A stretch of DNA of 64,000 nt, from the NCBI RefSeq assembly GCF_000954115.1, contig NZ_CP010797.1, positions 1,922,001 to 1,986,000 on the forward strand, given 5' to 3'. Origin of the DNA: Rhodococcus sp. B7740. GTDB lineage: Bacteria; Actinomycetota; Actinomycetes; Mycobacteriales; Mycobacteriaceae. The position numbers and the translations under genes are program-made. Shown here piece after piece: positions 1 through 8,608 of this stretch; within the stretch, counting starts at the first letter, position 1; each line of letters starts with the position of its first letter. The notes beneath the pieces are model-generated. The model was not told where the DNA came from and did no database searches. It worked only from the letters and a program-made list of their open reading frames with translations.

Positions 1-649
1 GAGGGGTTCCGCGCCGGGTGGCGCGCCGCACCGCGTCGCGAAGCCGCTCGGCCTGGGCGTCGTTGGCGGGGTGAGCCGGTTCGTCGGAGCAGGCCAGATG
101 CGAGAACATTCCGGTCAATCGCACAGCGCCCTCCGCGACCGCGACGGCAGTAGCGTCGAGAACGGCGTCGAGATCCGGTTCCGCGACCCCGTTGCGATTG
201 AGCCCGGTATCGATCTTGAGCGAGAGATCAGCGGTGGAACCGACCCTGCGTGCAGCGTCGACCACAGCGTCGAGCTGGGCAGCCGTGGATACCCCGATCC
301 CGACCTGCCCGGCTATCGCCGCCGCGAAATCGGAGTCCGTTCGGTGCAGCCACGCCAACACCGGGACGGTCACACCCGCGGCACGGAGCTCGAGGGCCTC
401 ACCGATGGTGGTGACGCCGAGCTCCTGCGCCCCCGCGGCGACCGCGGCGCGTGCTACCTCGACGGCACCGTGGTTGTATCCGTCGGCCTTGACGACCGCC
501 ATCACTGCGGCGTCCCCGGCGAACTGCTGCAACACGCGGACGTTGTGCGCAACTGCGTCGAGGTCGACGGTCGCGACGGCACCCGAACCCGTCCGAGGAT
601 CGGTCTCCTCGTCGCCACAACCGATACTCACAACATTCGATAGTGCCAT
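1..649 (-). CDS. alr: Alanine racemase, 3' end cut by window edge
   Basis: Alr is a PLP enzyme that interconverts L- and D-alanine and so supplies D-Ala for peptidoglycan. The visible 216 codons begin at an ATG (649-647) and read through the N-terminal barrel. The hallmark VVKADGYNHGA, whose lysine carries PLP, follows the VATVDLDAVAHNVRVLQQ opening strand and helix. The segment KIDTGLNRNG matches the usual KxDTGMxRxG. The C-terminal part, with the catalytic tyrosine, lies beyond position 1. It sits about 80 bases downstream of nnr on the same strand, as in other Mycobacteriales where glmS, nnr and alr are neighbours. The family is certain; the start is likely but not proven. Confidence 0.93.
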   Translation of the reverse strand, partial: MALSNVVSIGCGDEETDPRTGSGAVATVDLDAVAHNVRVLQQFAGDAAVMAVVKADGYNHGAVEVARAAVAAGAQELGVTTIGEALELRAAGVTVPVLAWLHRTDSDFAAAIAGQVGIGVSTAAQLDAVVDAARRVGSTADLSLKIDTGLNRNGVAEPDLDAVLDATAVAVAEGAVRLTGMFSHLACSDEPAHPANDAQAERLRDAVRRATRRGTP

Positions 650-729
650 CCGAGCCGCGGATACGACGGATCAGGGTGCCACAACCCGTGACACATCCGA
701 CATCGAACGTGGGCCACGCACGACCGGGG

Positions 730-2163
730 TCACATCGTGAGCGAGCGCACGGTTCGGATGGCGTCGCGGATGGACTCGCACAGTGGGCTCGCAGAAATGG
801 GTGCCGCGAATTCGCCGTCCGACCCGTGAGCCGCACGGGCCGCGGCCAGTGCGTGCACCTTCGCGCCGCAGGCAGCCGCAGTGGACGGTGCCATCCCCGA
901 CGCGAGCAGGGCCCCGAGGATGCCCGACAGTACGTCGCCCGAGCCCGCGGTCGACGCCGCCGACCCTCCGGCATCGCTGACGAACGTGGTGCCGTCCGCA
1001 TCGGCGACGATCGTCGCTCGTCCCTTGAGGAGCACGGTGACGCCCCAGCGCGCGGCGAGATCTCGGACCGATCCCACTCGGTCGGGTGCCGGGTCGGATC
1101 CGGTCAGGCGGGCGAACTCCCCGGCATGCGGGGTCAGCAGAGTCGGTGCCGCACGTCCGGCGACCCAGCGCTCGTTGCGGGCGAGGACCGTGAGCGCGTC
1201 CGCGTCGACGACGACGGGCAGATCCGTGTCCAGAACTCGACGCACGATCTCCGCCGACTCCTCGTGGGTGCCGAATCCGGGACCGACCACCCACGCCTGC
1301 ACCTTCCCTGCCGCGTCGAGATTCGGGGCGGACACGACCTCCGGGTAGTGCGAGACGACCTCTGCGCCTGCGCTACCCACGTAGCGGACCATTCCGGAGG
1401 TCGCCGCGACCGCCGCTCCCACACAGAGCAGCGCGGCACCGGGGAACGTGTCGCTGCCGGCCAGAACACCCACCACCCCCTGCGAGTACTTGTCGTCGGT
1501 AGCTGTCGGGATCGGCCATATCCGTCCCACGTCGACCGGCTCGAAGGAGGTCATCGCCGGAGCCGGCAGCTCCAGGCCGATGTCCACGAGTTCGATTCGG
1601 CCGCAACGAGGTACGGCCAACGCGTGAACCGGCTTGCGCGCACCGAACGTCACCGTCACATCGGCCGTCACGGCAGGCCCCGGTGCCGCACCGGTCTCCG
1701 CGTCGACTCCACTGGGCACGTCCACGGCCACGATCGGAGCAGTGATCTGCTCGACCACCGCAGCAGCATCGGGCCGCAACGGGCCCTTGCCGGAAATGCC
1801 CACGATGGCGTCGACCACGAGATCGGCAGGTCCGCACCTGCTCACCACGCGTCCACCCGCCGATCGCAGGGCCGCGAGACCCTCGGGGTGCACCCGCGTC
1901 GGATCGAGTAGAAGTGCCGACACCGAGACGCCGCGCCGACGCAGGAACGCCCCTGCCCACAGACCGTCGCCGCCGTTGTCGCCGGTACCGACCAGAATCG
2001 TCACCCGCCGCCCCACGACGCCGCCCGTACGCACGGTCAGCTCGCCTGCCACGACCGCGGCCAATCCGTACGCGGCGCGGCGCATCAGCACGCCGTTCGG
2101 CAGGGAATCCAGCAGCGGCGCTTCCGCGTTCCGAATCTGCTCGGGTGTGTAGTAGCCGCGCAT
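730..2163 (-). CDS. nnr: Bifunctional NAD(P)H-hydrate epimerase/dehydratase
   Basis: This 477-residue protein repairs damaged NAD(P)H hydrates. The N-terminal YjeF domain (about 1-215) epimerises R- and S-NAD(P)HX and shows GTGDNGGDG (59-67) and a VPSG strand end (149-152). The C-terminal ribokinase-like domain (about 225-477) is the ADP-dependent dehydratase, with TPHAGE at 344-349 and the diagnostic GSGDVLSG at 407-414. Full length matches the usual bacterial fusion. It lies 8 bases downstream of glmS on the same strand and is probably co-transcribed with it. The start is ATG at 2163. Confidence 0.94.
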   Translation of the reverse strand: MRGYYTPEQIRNAEAPLLDSLPNGVLMRRAAYGLAAVVAGELTVRTGGVVGRRVTILVGTGDNGGDGLWAGAFLRRRGVSVSALLLDPTRVHPEGLAALRSAGGRVVSRCGPADLVVDAIVGISGKGPLRPDAAAVVEQITAPIVAVDVPSGVDAETGAAPGPAVTADVTVTFGARKPVHALAVPRCGRIELVDIGLELPAPAMTSFEPVDVGRIWPIPTATDDKYSQGVVGVLAGSDTFPGAALLCVGAAVAATSGMVRYVGSAGAEVVSHYPEVVSAPNLDAAGKVQAWVVGPGFGTHEESAEIVRRVLDTDLPVVVDADALTVLARNERWVAGRAAPTLLTPHAGEFARLTGSDPAPDRVGSVRDLAARWGVTVLLKGRATIVADADGTTFVSDAGGSAASTAGSGDVLSGILGALLASGMAPSTAAACGAKVHALAAARAAHGSDGEFAAPISASPLCESIRDAIRTVRSLTM

Positions 2164-2171
2164 GCCGATCG

Positions 2172-4034
2172 CTACTCGACGGTGACGGACTTGGCCAGGT
2201 TGCGCGGCTTGTCCACGTCGTAGCCGCGTGCCTGGGCGACCTCGGCGGCGAAGACCTGAAGCGGGATCGTCGACAACAGCGGCTGCAACAGCGTCGAGGC
2301 CGCCGGGATCTCGATCAAGTTGTCCGCGAAGGGCCGCACTGCCTCGTCGCCTTCTTCGGCGATGACGACCGTTCTCGCACCACGCGCCTGGATCTCGCGA
2401 ATGTTGCTCAGCATCTTCGAGTGCAACACCGCCCGACCCTTGGGCGAAGGCATCACGACGATCACCGGGACACCGTCCTCGATGAGCGCGATGGGACCGT
2501 GCTTGAGCTCGCCCGCCGCGAAACCCTCGGCGTGCATGTACGCGAGTTCCTTGAGCTTGAGCGCGCCCTCGAGAGCAACGGGGTATCCGACGTGTCGGCC
2601 GAGGAACAGAATGGTCGTGGCCGTCGACAGCTCGCGCGCGAGCGCTCGAACCGGTTCGACCGTCTCGAGCACCCGCTGCACCAACTCGGGCATCGCTTCG
2701 AGTTCGGCGAATTCGCGCGCGACCTCGTCGGGGTACTTGGTGCCGCGAGCCTGCGCCAACGCCAGTCCGACGAGATAGTTCGCGGTCACCTGGGCGAGGA
2801 AGGCCTTGGTCGACGCGACGCCGATCTCCGGACCGGCCCGCGTGTAGAGCACGGCGTCGGCCTCACGTGGAATCTGCGAGCCGTTGGTGTTGCACACCGC
2901 GAGAACCCGCGCCTTCTGGTCCTTGGCGTGCCGAACGGCTTCGAGTGTGTCCGCAGTCTCACCGGATTGTGAGATGGCCACGACGAGGGTCGAACGGTCG
3001 AGAACCGGGTCGCGGTACCGGAATTCGCTGGCCAGTTCCACCTCGACCGGCAGCCGGGTCCAGTGCTCGATCGCGTACTTGGCCAGCAGGCCGGAGTGGT
3101 ACGCGCTACCGCAGGCCACGACGAACACCTTGTCGACGTCGCGCAGCTCCTGGTCGGACAGTCGCTGCTCGTCGAGCACGATTCGACCGTTGTCGAAGTG
3201 ACCGAGCAACGTATCCGCCACAGCAGCGGGCTGCTCCTGGATCTCCTTGAGCATGAAGTAGTCGTGGCCGCCCTTCTCGGCGGCTGCCAGGTCCCAGTCG
3301 ATTCGGAACGGACGTCCCTGCGCCTCGTTGCCCTCGAAATCGCTGATGTCGTAGCCGTCGGCGGTGATGACGACGACCTGATCCTGACCGAGTTCGACGG
3401 CGTCGCGGGTGTGCTCGATGAACGCAGCGACGTCGGACCCGAGGAACATCTCACCCTCGCCGACACCGAGTACCAGGGGCGTCGAGCGACGAGCCGCGAC
3501 GATCGTGTCCGCGTGATCGGAATGGGTGAACACCAGGGTGAACGCACCCTCGAGGCGACGCAGAACTGCTTTCGCGCTGGCCACGAAATCGCCGGCCGTC
3601 GGGCCGTCGGCGTAGGCCCGCGAGACGAGATGGACGGCCACCTCGGTGTCGGTGTCGGACAGGAACTCGATTCCGACTGCTTCCAGTTCCGCACGCAGCG
3701 GACCGAAGTTCTCGATGATGCCGTTGTGCACCACCGCGACGGTGCCGGACGCGTCCCGATGCGGGTGCGCGTTGCGGTCGGTGGGACGGCCGTGCGTCGC
3801 CCAACGGGTGTGTCCCATTCCGGTGGTGCCGACGAACGTGTCGGTGCCGATGTCGTCCAGTTCCGCTTCGAGATTGGCCAGGCGACCGGCCTTGCGCTCG
3901 ACTGCCGTCGCTCCCGCGCCGTCGAGAATTGCTATGCCCGCAGAGTCGTAACCCCGATATTCCATACGCCGAAGCGCCTCGACCACCACACCCAGAGCTG
4001 GGCGGTGGCCGACGTAACCCACGATTCCGCACAT
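2172..4034 (-). CDS. glmS: Glutamine-fructose-6-phosphate aminotransferase (isomerizing)
   Basis: GlmS makes glucosamine-6-phosphate from fructose-6-phosphate and glutamine, the first committed step to UDP-GlcNAc. The start is the ATG at 4034-4032, because it puts the nucleophilic cysteine at residue 2 (MCGIVGYVG); a TTG six bases upstream would bury it. The N-terminal glutaminase domain is about 1-240 and two SIS sugar-isomerase domains fill the rest, ending in the conserved DKPRNLAKSVTVE tail. At 620 residues it is of normal size. glmM, the next pathway step, is 5 kb away on the same strand. The start region is divergent from the hydrolase gene at 4133. Confidence 0.96.
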   Translation of the reverse strand: MCGIVGYVGHRPALGVVVEALRRMEYRGYDSAGIAILDGAGATAVERKAGRLANLEAELDDIGTDTFVGTTGMGHTRWATHGRPTDRNAHPHRDASGTVAVVHNGIIENFGPLRAELEAVGIEFLSDTDTEVAVHLVSRAYADGPTAGDFVASAKAVLRRLEGAFTLVFTHSDHADTIVAARRSTPLVLGVGEGEMFLGSDVAAFIEHTRDAVELGQDQVVVITADGYDISDFEGNEAQGRPFRIDWDLAAAEKGGHDYFMLKEIQEQPAAVADTLLGHFDNGRIVLDEQRLSDQELRDVDKVFVVACGSAYHSGLLAKYAIEHWTRLPVEVELASEFRYRDPVLDRSTLVVAISQSGETADTLEAVRHAKDQKARVLAVCNTNGSQIPREADAVLYTRAGPEIGVASTKAFLAQVTANYLVGLALAQARGTKYPDEVAREFAELEAMPELVQRVLETVEPVRALARELSTATTILFLGRHVGYPVALEGALKLKELAYMHAEGFAAGELKHGPIALIEDGVPVIVVMPSPKGRAVLHSKMLSNIREIQARGARTVVIAEEGDEAVRPFADNLIEIPAASTLLQPLLSTIPLQVFAAEVAQARGYDVDKPRNLAKSVTVE

Positions 4035-4132
4035 GGACAATCAGGGTACTCGGCGGGGCGCGCACGACCCATTCGCTCGGGTGGACGTGTCCCCGTCACC
4101 TGACGCGCCGCGGTTCGGTAGCGTCATCTCTC

Positions 4133-4993
4133 GTGGCGAAACCGAAGAAGCTGGCATCTGCTCTCTCCAAGCGCGGCCCGCACAAGGTGCTCCGAGGCGA
4201 CCTGGCCCTCGCCGGGCAACCCGGTGTCGTCTATACCCCCGCCGAGGGCTTCGGCCTGCCCGGCGTGGCCTTCGCACACGGCTGGATGCTGCGCCCCCAG
4301 CACTACACCGACACCCTGAAGCATCTCGCGTCCTGGGGCATCGTGGTTGCGGCACCGGATACCGAGCGCGGGCTCGTACCGTCCCATCGCGGTCTTGCCA
4401 CCGATCTGGGCACTGTGCTCGACATCATGACAGGCGTCCGATTGGGCCCGGGCAACATCAGCGTGCATCCGGACAAACTCGCCACGGCCGGTCACGCGAT
4501 GGGGGCAGGCACCGCAGTTCTCGCCGCCTCCCGGCGATCCGACATCAAGGCCGTCGCCGCGCTGTTCCCCGCTCCGACGGCACCCTCGTCCGAGGACGCC
4601 GCCGCGGGCCTCACCGTGCCGGGACTCGTCGTCGGAGACAATTCGAACGCCGACTCGCTCACCGACAACTCACTCGCGCTCGCCCAGGCCTGGAACGGAC
4701 CGTCCATTCTGCGGCGAGTCGACGGCTCGACGGCGGACGGATTCGTCGAAGGCCGCCGGATCCTCGGCGCACTCGGCATCAACAAGCCCGACCGCAAGAC
4801 TCAGCAACGCACCCGCGCCGTCCTCACCGCCTTCCTGCTGTTCCATCTGACCGGCGACTCCGACTACGAAGAACTGGCCGGAACCGCAGGAGACATCGAC
4901 GGCACCCGAGCGGTCGATCCACATGCTCCACTGGGCGAGCAGCCCAAGCCCAAGGCCACGGCTTCGATCAAGGCGTTGCTCGGACGGGGCTAG
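4133..4993 (+). CDS. Alpha/beta-hydrolase-like protein lacking the nucleophile serine
   Basis: This 286-residue protein has the fold of the dienelactone hydrolase/chlorophyllase-like group: the GVVYTPAEGFGLPGVAFAHGW opening strands, then PHRGLATDLGTVLDIM-type helices. The nucleophile elbow, usually GHSMGG, reads GHAMGAG at residues 120-126, so alanine replaces the serine at 122. I chose the GTG at 4133 (MAKPKKLASAL) because the upstream frame is the glmS leader; a longer start at 3929 would overlap glmS. M. tuberculosis has a similar gene beside glmS (Rv3438), from memory. Its role is unknown. Loss of the serine suggests a binding protein or a noncanonical enzyme. Confidence 0.72.
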   Translation: MAKPKKLASALSKRGPHKVLRGDLALAGQPGVVYTPAEGFGLPGVAFAHGWMLRPQHYTDTLKHLASWGIVVAAPDTERGLVPSHRGLATDLGTVLDIMTGVRLGPGNISVHPDKLATAGHAMGAGTAVLAASRRSDIKAVAALFPAPTAPSSEDAAAGLTVPGLVVGDNSNADSLTDNSLALAQAWNGPSILRRVDGSTADGFVEGRRILGALGINKPDRKTQQRTRAVLTAFLLFHLTGDSDYEELAGTAGDIDGTRAVDPHAPLGEQPKPKATASIKALLGRG

Positions 4994-5014
4994 TCCCATC
5001 GTCACCGAACGGTG

Positions 5015-5284
5015 TCACACCAGCCACGATCGCGGCCCGTTGTCGGGGTCGGTCTCGACACGCGGTGGGGGTTCTCGCCGGTCCAGGTGAGCCGGTTGCA
5101 GCACCGAGCCCGACCTCGGCTCGATGTCGGAGTCCGCTCCGCTCACCTCGGCCGAACGTCGGCCGTCTCGGTCGATCGAAGGAGCCTGTGCCCGGCTCAA
5201 CGCCTCGGCCGCCCGCGACATCGCAGCCCGGTGCTCGTCGCGTATTCGATGCAACTCCCCTCGCCACCCAGTGTCGGTGCTCAC
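5015..5284 (-). CDS. Small hypothetical protein coupled to the ESX-like gene upstream
   Basis: This is an 89-residue charged, hydrophilic protein with no recognised domain. The start is chosen as the GTG at 5284-5282, which overlaps the TGA of the 609-residue gene (GTGA junction). That gives the N-terminus MSTDTGWRGELHRIRDEHRA, a helical Arg/Glu-rich stretch, followed by a polar tail ending RVETDPDNGPRSWLV. No signal peptide or membrane segment is seen. The tight overlap suggests co-expression with the repeat-rich WXG-like protein and the EspC-like gene, so it may be a chaperone or accessory protein of that trio. That function is a guess from position. Confidence 0.55.
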   Translation of the reverse strand: MSTDTGWRGELHRIRDEHRAAMSRAAEALSRAQAPSIDRDGRRSAEVSGADSDIEPRSGSVLQPAHLDRREPPPRVETDPDNGPRSWLV

Positions 5285-7110
5285 AGCTCCCCTGCTTCGC
5301 TCAGGCCCGCACCCGTGCTCGGGGCGGCGGGCTGTGCATCGGCCACCGGTCTGTCGGCAGCCACCGGGTGTTGTTCGGCAGGCTGCTCGAGGTCGGGCGA
5401 TTCGGGTGAGCACTGCGCCTGCACATCCGAATCGGCTTCGGACGGAAGCACCGGCTCGGTCGCAGGGACCGGCTCGGGGGTGGGCACCGGCTCGGTCGCA
5501 GGCACCGGTTCGGACGGGAGCACGGGTTCGGACGAGAGCATCGGTTCGGACGAGAGCATCGGTTCGGACGAGAGCATCGGTTCGGACGGCAACGCCGAAC
5601 CCGGAGCCGGTACGTCCACCGCGTCGGCGACTCCGGGAATCTCGACGATCTCGGGTAGGCCGAACGGTCCTATTCTGATCTCGAACGAGCGTGTTCCGAG
5701 TCCGGGAGTCTCGAGTTCGAGGGACACCGCACCGTCGTGTTCGAGCGCGATGCGGGCCCGATGCCCATCGAGCTCGGCCTCGAGATGACCACGCTCGTCG
5801 CCGGGCGTGGGCGGTGCCTGTCCGGGCTGCGGCAGCGGAGCCGGCTCGGGTCGCCGGTCGCCAGTCCCGTCCGGAGCCGCGTCCTTCGTGTCGTTCTCAC
5901 CGGCCCGGCTCTGGACTGCGGTGTCGCCGGAGCCGTCGAGATCTCGACCGTCGATCGTCTCGGTCAGTGCGTCGTCGATCCGGTCGACGATGCCGGCGAC
6001 GACTCGATCCACGAGCCCGTCCAGAGAATCCCCCACCTCGTCACCGGCGGGGTTGTCAGCGGTCGGATATCCGGCCGAAAGCACGGTGTCTGCGCCGGCC
6101 GGTCCGTGGCCGCCCGGCAGTGACGCCGCCGGCCCGACTGCAGCAGGTCCGACCGCAGCAGGTCCGACCGCGGCCGAACCGACGGCTGCAGGTTCGGCTC
6201 CGGAAACGACCGGTGCAGAACCGATCTCGGCCGGAGCCGGGTCGGCGGACGAGCCGTCGGGCCCCGGCCACAGCGCCGACGCCCCGGGTTCCATCGCCCA
6301 ACTGCTCTCGTCGAGTTCGCCGAACGATGGCTCGTGAACACTTCCCAGAACGTCCACCACCAGTGCCAGACATCTTTCGACGGCGATGTCCGTGGCAGTA
6401 CATGCTGCGAGGACTGCCTCGCACGTACCCTGCACCCGCGGTACGAACTCGGTGTCGATCCATCGCCTGCAGCGTTCGGTCACCTCGGCGGCGAACTCGT
6501 CGGAGACATCACCGCCGAGCGCCCTGTCCTTCAGATCCTCGAACGCAGACGCCAATCGCGGGAACACCGCCTCTCGATCGACCGGGAGGCACTCGATTCC
6601 CGACGCAACGACGATCGCGTCGACCTGGTCGACATCTTTGCCGTCCACCAGCTCGATGTCGATGCCGCCGACGAGCTCGGCCTTGTCGGTCACGGCGTCA
6701 CGGAGAACGTCGACGGCCGCACACATCGTTTGATGAGAGTCCTCGATCGACGCCAGGAACTGGGAAGCCTTCTCCTGTTCGGCCGAAAGGTAGGTCCGAA
6801 CGGCCTCCCCCGCATCACCGTGCCAGCGCAACTGCAGGACCCGGCGAAGTTGCACCTGCTCCTCGAGTTGATCGGTGAGTACGGCGGACACCGTCCCGAC
6901 GGCGTCGGCATCGGCTCCGAGCGCGCCCAAGTTCAGTCCGCGCTGCTCGTCGTACCTGGCGCACACGTCCTGATATCGCGGGACGTCGACGCCCGGAACG
7001 CGGCTCGCCAGCGGCAGGAAGCGCTCGAAATACAGCAGTCCTTCTGCGTTGGCATCGAGAATGTCGTCGATCGACGCCCCGTCACCGGACGAGGCCGACG
7101 GAAGTGTCAC
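5281..7110 (-). CDS. Large WXG-like ESX-associated protein with Pro/Glu/Ser repeats
   Basis: This 609-residue protein has an all-helical N-terminal region (about 1-270) holding a WHG turn at 96-98 (LRWHGDAGEAVRTYL), like the WxG turn of ESX substrates. An Ala/Pro-rich linker follows, with repeated AAVGPAAVGP near 320. A small conserved block around residues 455-500 (RIALEHDGAVSLELETPGLG) comes before a tail of SSEPML and VPATEP repeats. It overlaps the EspC-like gene upstream by four bases and the small gene downstream by four bases. No transmembrane segment or signal peptide is visible, which fits export by the type VII system. It is likely an ESX-4 substrate or partner, inferred from fold hints and context. 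Confidence 0.6.
   Translation of the reverse strand: MTLPSASSGDGASIDDILDANAEGLLYFERFLPLASRVPGVDVPRYQDVCARYDEQRGLNLGALGADADAVGTVSAVLTDQLEEQVQLRRVLQLRWHGDAGEAVRTYLSAEQEKASQFLASIEDSHQTMCAAVDVLRDAVTDKAELVGGIDIELVDGKDVDQVDAIVVASGIECLPVDREAVFPRLASAFEDLKDRALGGDVSDEFAAEVTERCRRWIDTEFVPRVQGTCEAVLAACTATDIAVERCLALVVDVLGSVHEPSFGELDESSWAMEPGASALWPGPDGSSADPAPAEIGSAPVVSGAEPAAVGSAAVGPAAVGPAAVGPAASLPGGHGPAGADTVLSAGYPTADNPAGDEVGDSLDGLVDRVVAGIVDRIDDALTETIDGRDLDGSGDTAVQSRAGENDTKDAAPDGTGDRRPEPAPLPQPGQAPPTPGDERGHLEAELDGHRARIALEHDGAVSLELETPGLGTRSFEIRIGPFGLPEIVEIPGVADAVDVPAPGSALPSEPMLSSEPMLSSEPMLSSEPVLPSEPVPATEPVPTPEPVPATEPVLPSEADSDVQAQCSPESPDLEQPAEQHPVAADRPVADAQPAAPSTGAGLSEAGEL
5525..5578. repeat. Three exact 18-bp tandem repeats in the 609-residue gene
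   Basis: The unit ggttcggacgagagcatc occurs three times in a row at 5525, 5543 and 5561, with degraded copies on both sides from about 5440. On the minus strand each unit encodes a six-residue SSEPML-type block. The unit length is a multiple of three, so copy-number change keeps the frame. Confidence 0.9.
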
Positions 7111-7412
7111 CGGTGTGACTCGATCGCGTACGAGGCGGCGTCGTCCTGTTGCTCATACTCGTTCATCGCGGTGGTGAGGGCTTCGGAAATGTCCTCGACC
7201 GAGGACCGCCAGGCCCTGACGGCACGCCCGAGCCCGAGGTGCGCCTGGGAATAGGCAGCGCCCAGGTCACCGTAGTTCCGTCCTGCCCCCGCGGTACCGA
7301 AGCCTGCGTCCGCCACGGAATCGGCGGCGTCGCCGAGCGCCTCCGCCGACGACGCCAATCCATCCGCCACGCCGCGAACTCGGTCCACGTCCACCCGAAC
7401 CCCATCGCTCAT
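7107..7412 (-). CDS. EspC-like type VII secretion target
   Basis: This 101-residue, mostly helical protein resembles the EspC/DUF2580 family of ESX-exported proteins. The N-terminus has the typical VRVDVDRVRGVADGLA helix, a Gly/Asn turn lies near 40-48, and the C-terminus carries YEQQD at 86-90. This fits the YxxxD/E signal recognised by EccC-type ATPases. The ATG at 7412 follows a purine-rich stretch. The stop overlaps the start of the 609-residue gene, so the two may form a co-exported pair like EspA-EspC. The gene is divergent from the LLM oxidoreductase at 7564. Confidence 0.75.
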   Translation of the reverse strand: MSDGVRVDVDRVRGVADGLASSAEALGDAADSVADAGFGTAGAGRNYGDLGAAYSQAHLGLGRAVRAWRSSVEDISEALTTAMNEYEQQDDAASYAIESHR

Positions 7413-7464
7413 ACGTTCCCGTCCCCCCTCGCAGTGCCCCTATCTCACTATGACGTGCGCCGAC

Positions 7465-7504
7465 TCACATCGGTTCCGCGGAGAGCGGTAACGTCCCGAT
7501 GTGA
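7465..7504. promoter_or_regulatory. Inverted repeat between divergent genes
   Basis: The nine-base arms tcacatcgg (7465-7473) and ccgatgtga (7496-7504) are exact inverted copies separated by 22 bases. They sit between the divergent EspC-like and LLM oxidoreductase genes. This could be a regulator site; nothing in the window names the regulator. Confidence 0.35.
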
Positions 7505-7563
7505 AATGTCAGTAACAGGTACCTGAAGTGGCTGCACCAGCTGCTCACCGAACGAGGAGTCCC

Positions 7564-8604
7564 ATGCACATCGGAACGATGCTGAACTACAGCGGTGGTT
7601 TCAACGAGACCGTCGCCGAGGTGGCCGAGCTCGAGAAGGCGGGTCTCGACATCATTTTCGTGCCCGAGGCCTACTCGTTCGACGCCGTCAGCCAACTCGG
7701 GTTCCTCGCGGCCAAGACGAGCACGATCAAGATCGCCTCCGGCATCTTCCAGATCTACACCAGGACTCCGTCACTGACCGCCATGACCGCCGCCGGTCTC
7801 GACTACGTCTCCGACGGCCGGTTCGTACTCGGACTGGGCGCGTCGGGACCACAGGTCGTCGAGGGCTTCCACGGCGTCAAGTACGACGCACCCATCGCCC
7901 GAACCCGCGAGGTCATCGAGATCTGCCGCCAGGTCTGGCGCCGCGAGAAGGTGCAGCACCAGGGCAAGTACTACCAGATTCCACTGCCCGCCGACCGGGG
8001 AACCGGCCTGGGCAAGCCCCTGAAGCTGATCAATCACCCTGTGCGCGATCGCATTCCGGTCGTCATCGCCGCACTCGGACCCAAGAATGTCGAACTCACC
8101 GCCGAGATCGCCGAAGGTTGGCAGCCCATCTTCTACTTCCCGGAGAAGGCCGCCGACGTGTGGGGCGATTCGCTCGCCGCAGGCAAGGCCAAGCGTGACC
8201 CGTCACTCGGCGAACTGCAGGTCTTCGCAAGTCCCACCCTCGCCATCGGCGAGGATGCGGAGAAGTACCTCCCCTGGGTCAAGCCACACCTGGCGCTGTA
8301 CATCGGCGGCATGGGAGCCAAGGGCAAGAACTTCTACAACTCCTTGGCCCAGCGATACGGGTACGAGGCCGAGGCCGAGAAGATCCAGGACCTGTACCTG
8401 GCAGGCAAGAAGGAGGAGGCCGCCGCGGCAGTGCCCGACGAGCTCGCTCGCGCGGTCAACCTCATCGGCCCGGAAAGCTTCGTCAAGGAGCGAGTGGCAG
8501 CTTTCGCCGAGGCCGGTGTGACCACTCTCAACGTCGCGCCGCTCGCCGAGAACACCGCAGGACGCGTCGCGCAGCTGACCGCACTGCGCGAACTCACCGC
8601 CTGA
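7564..8604 (+). CDS. LLM-class F420-dependent oxidoreductase
   Basis: This 346-residue luciferase-like monooxygenase barrel protein most likely uses F420 or FMN. The start is the ATG at 7564 (MHIGTMLNYSGGF), with gaggag 5-10 bases upstream; an earlier in-frame codon lacks a ribosome site. Family marks are FVPEAYSFDAVSQLG near 40, the strand IKIASGIFQIYTRTP near 65, and FVLGLGASGPQVVEGFHG near 95. The C-terminal half includes the usual PLADRGTGLGKPLKL-type loop. The substrate is unknown; LLM family members are numerous in rhodococci. It converges on glmM with four bases between the stops. Confidence 0.85.
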   Translation: MHIGTMLNYSGGFNETVAEVAELEKAGLDIIFVPEAYSFDAVSQLGFLAAKTSTIKIASGIFQIYTRTPSLTAMTAAGLDYVSDGRFVLGLGASGPQVVEGFHGVKYDAPIARTREVIEICRQVWRREKVQHQGKYYQIPLPADRGTGLGKPLKLINHPVRDRIPVVIAALGPKNVELTAEIAEGWQPIFYFPEKAADVWGDSLAAGKAKRDPSLGELQVFASPTLAIGEDAEKYLPWVKPHLALYIGGMGAKGKNFYNSLAQRYGYEAEAEKIQDLYLAGKKEEAAAAVPDELARAVNLIGPESFVKERVAAFAEAGVTTLNVAPLAENTAGRVAQLTALRELTA

Positions 8605-8608
8605 GACG

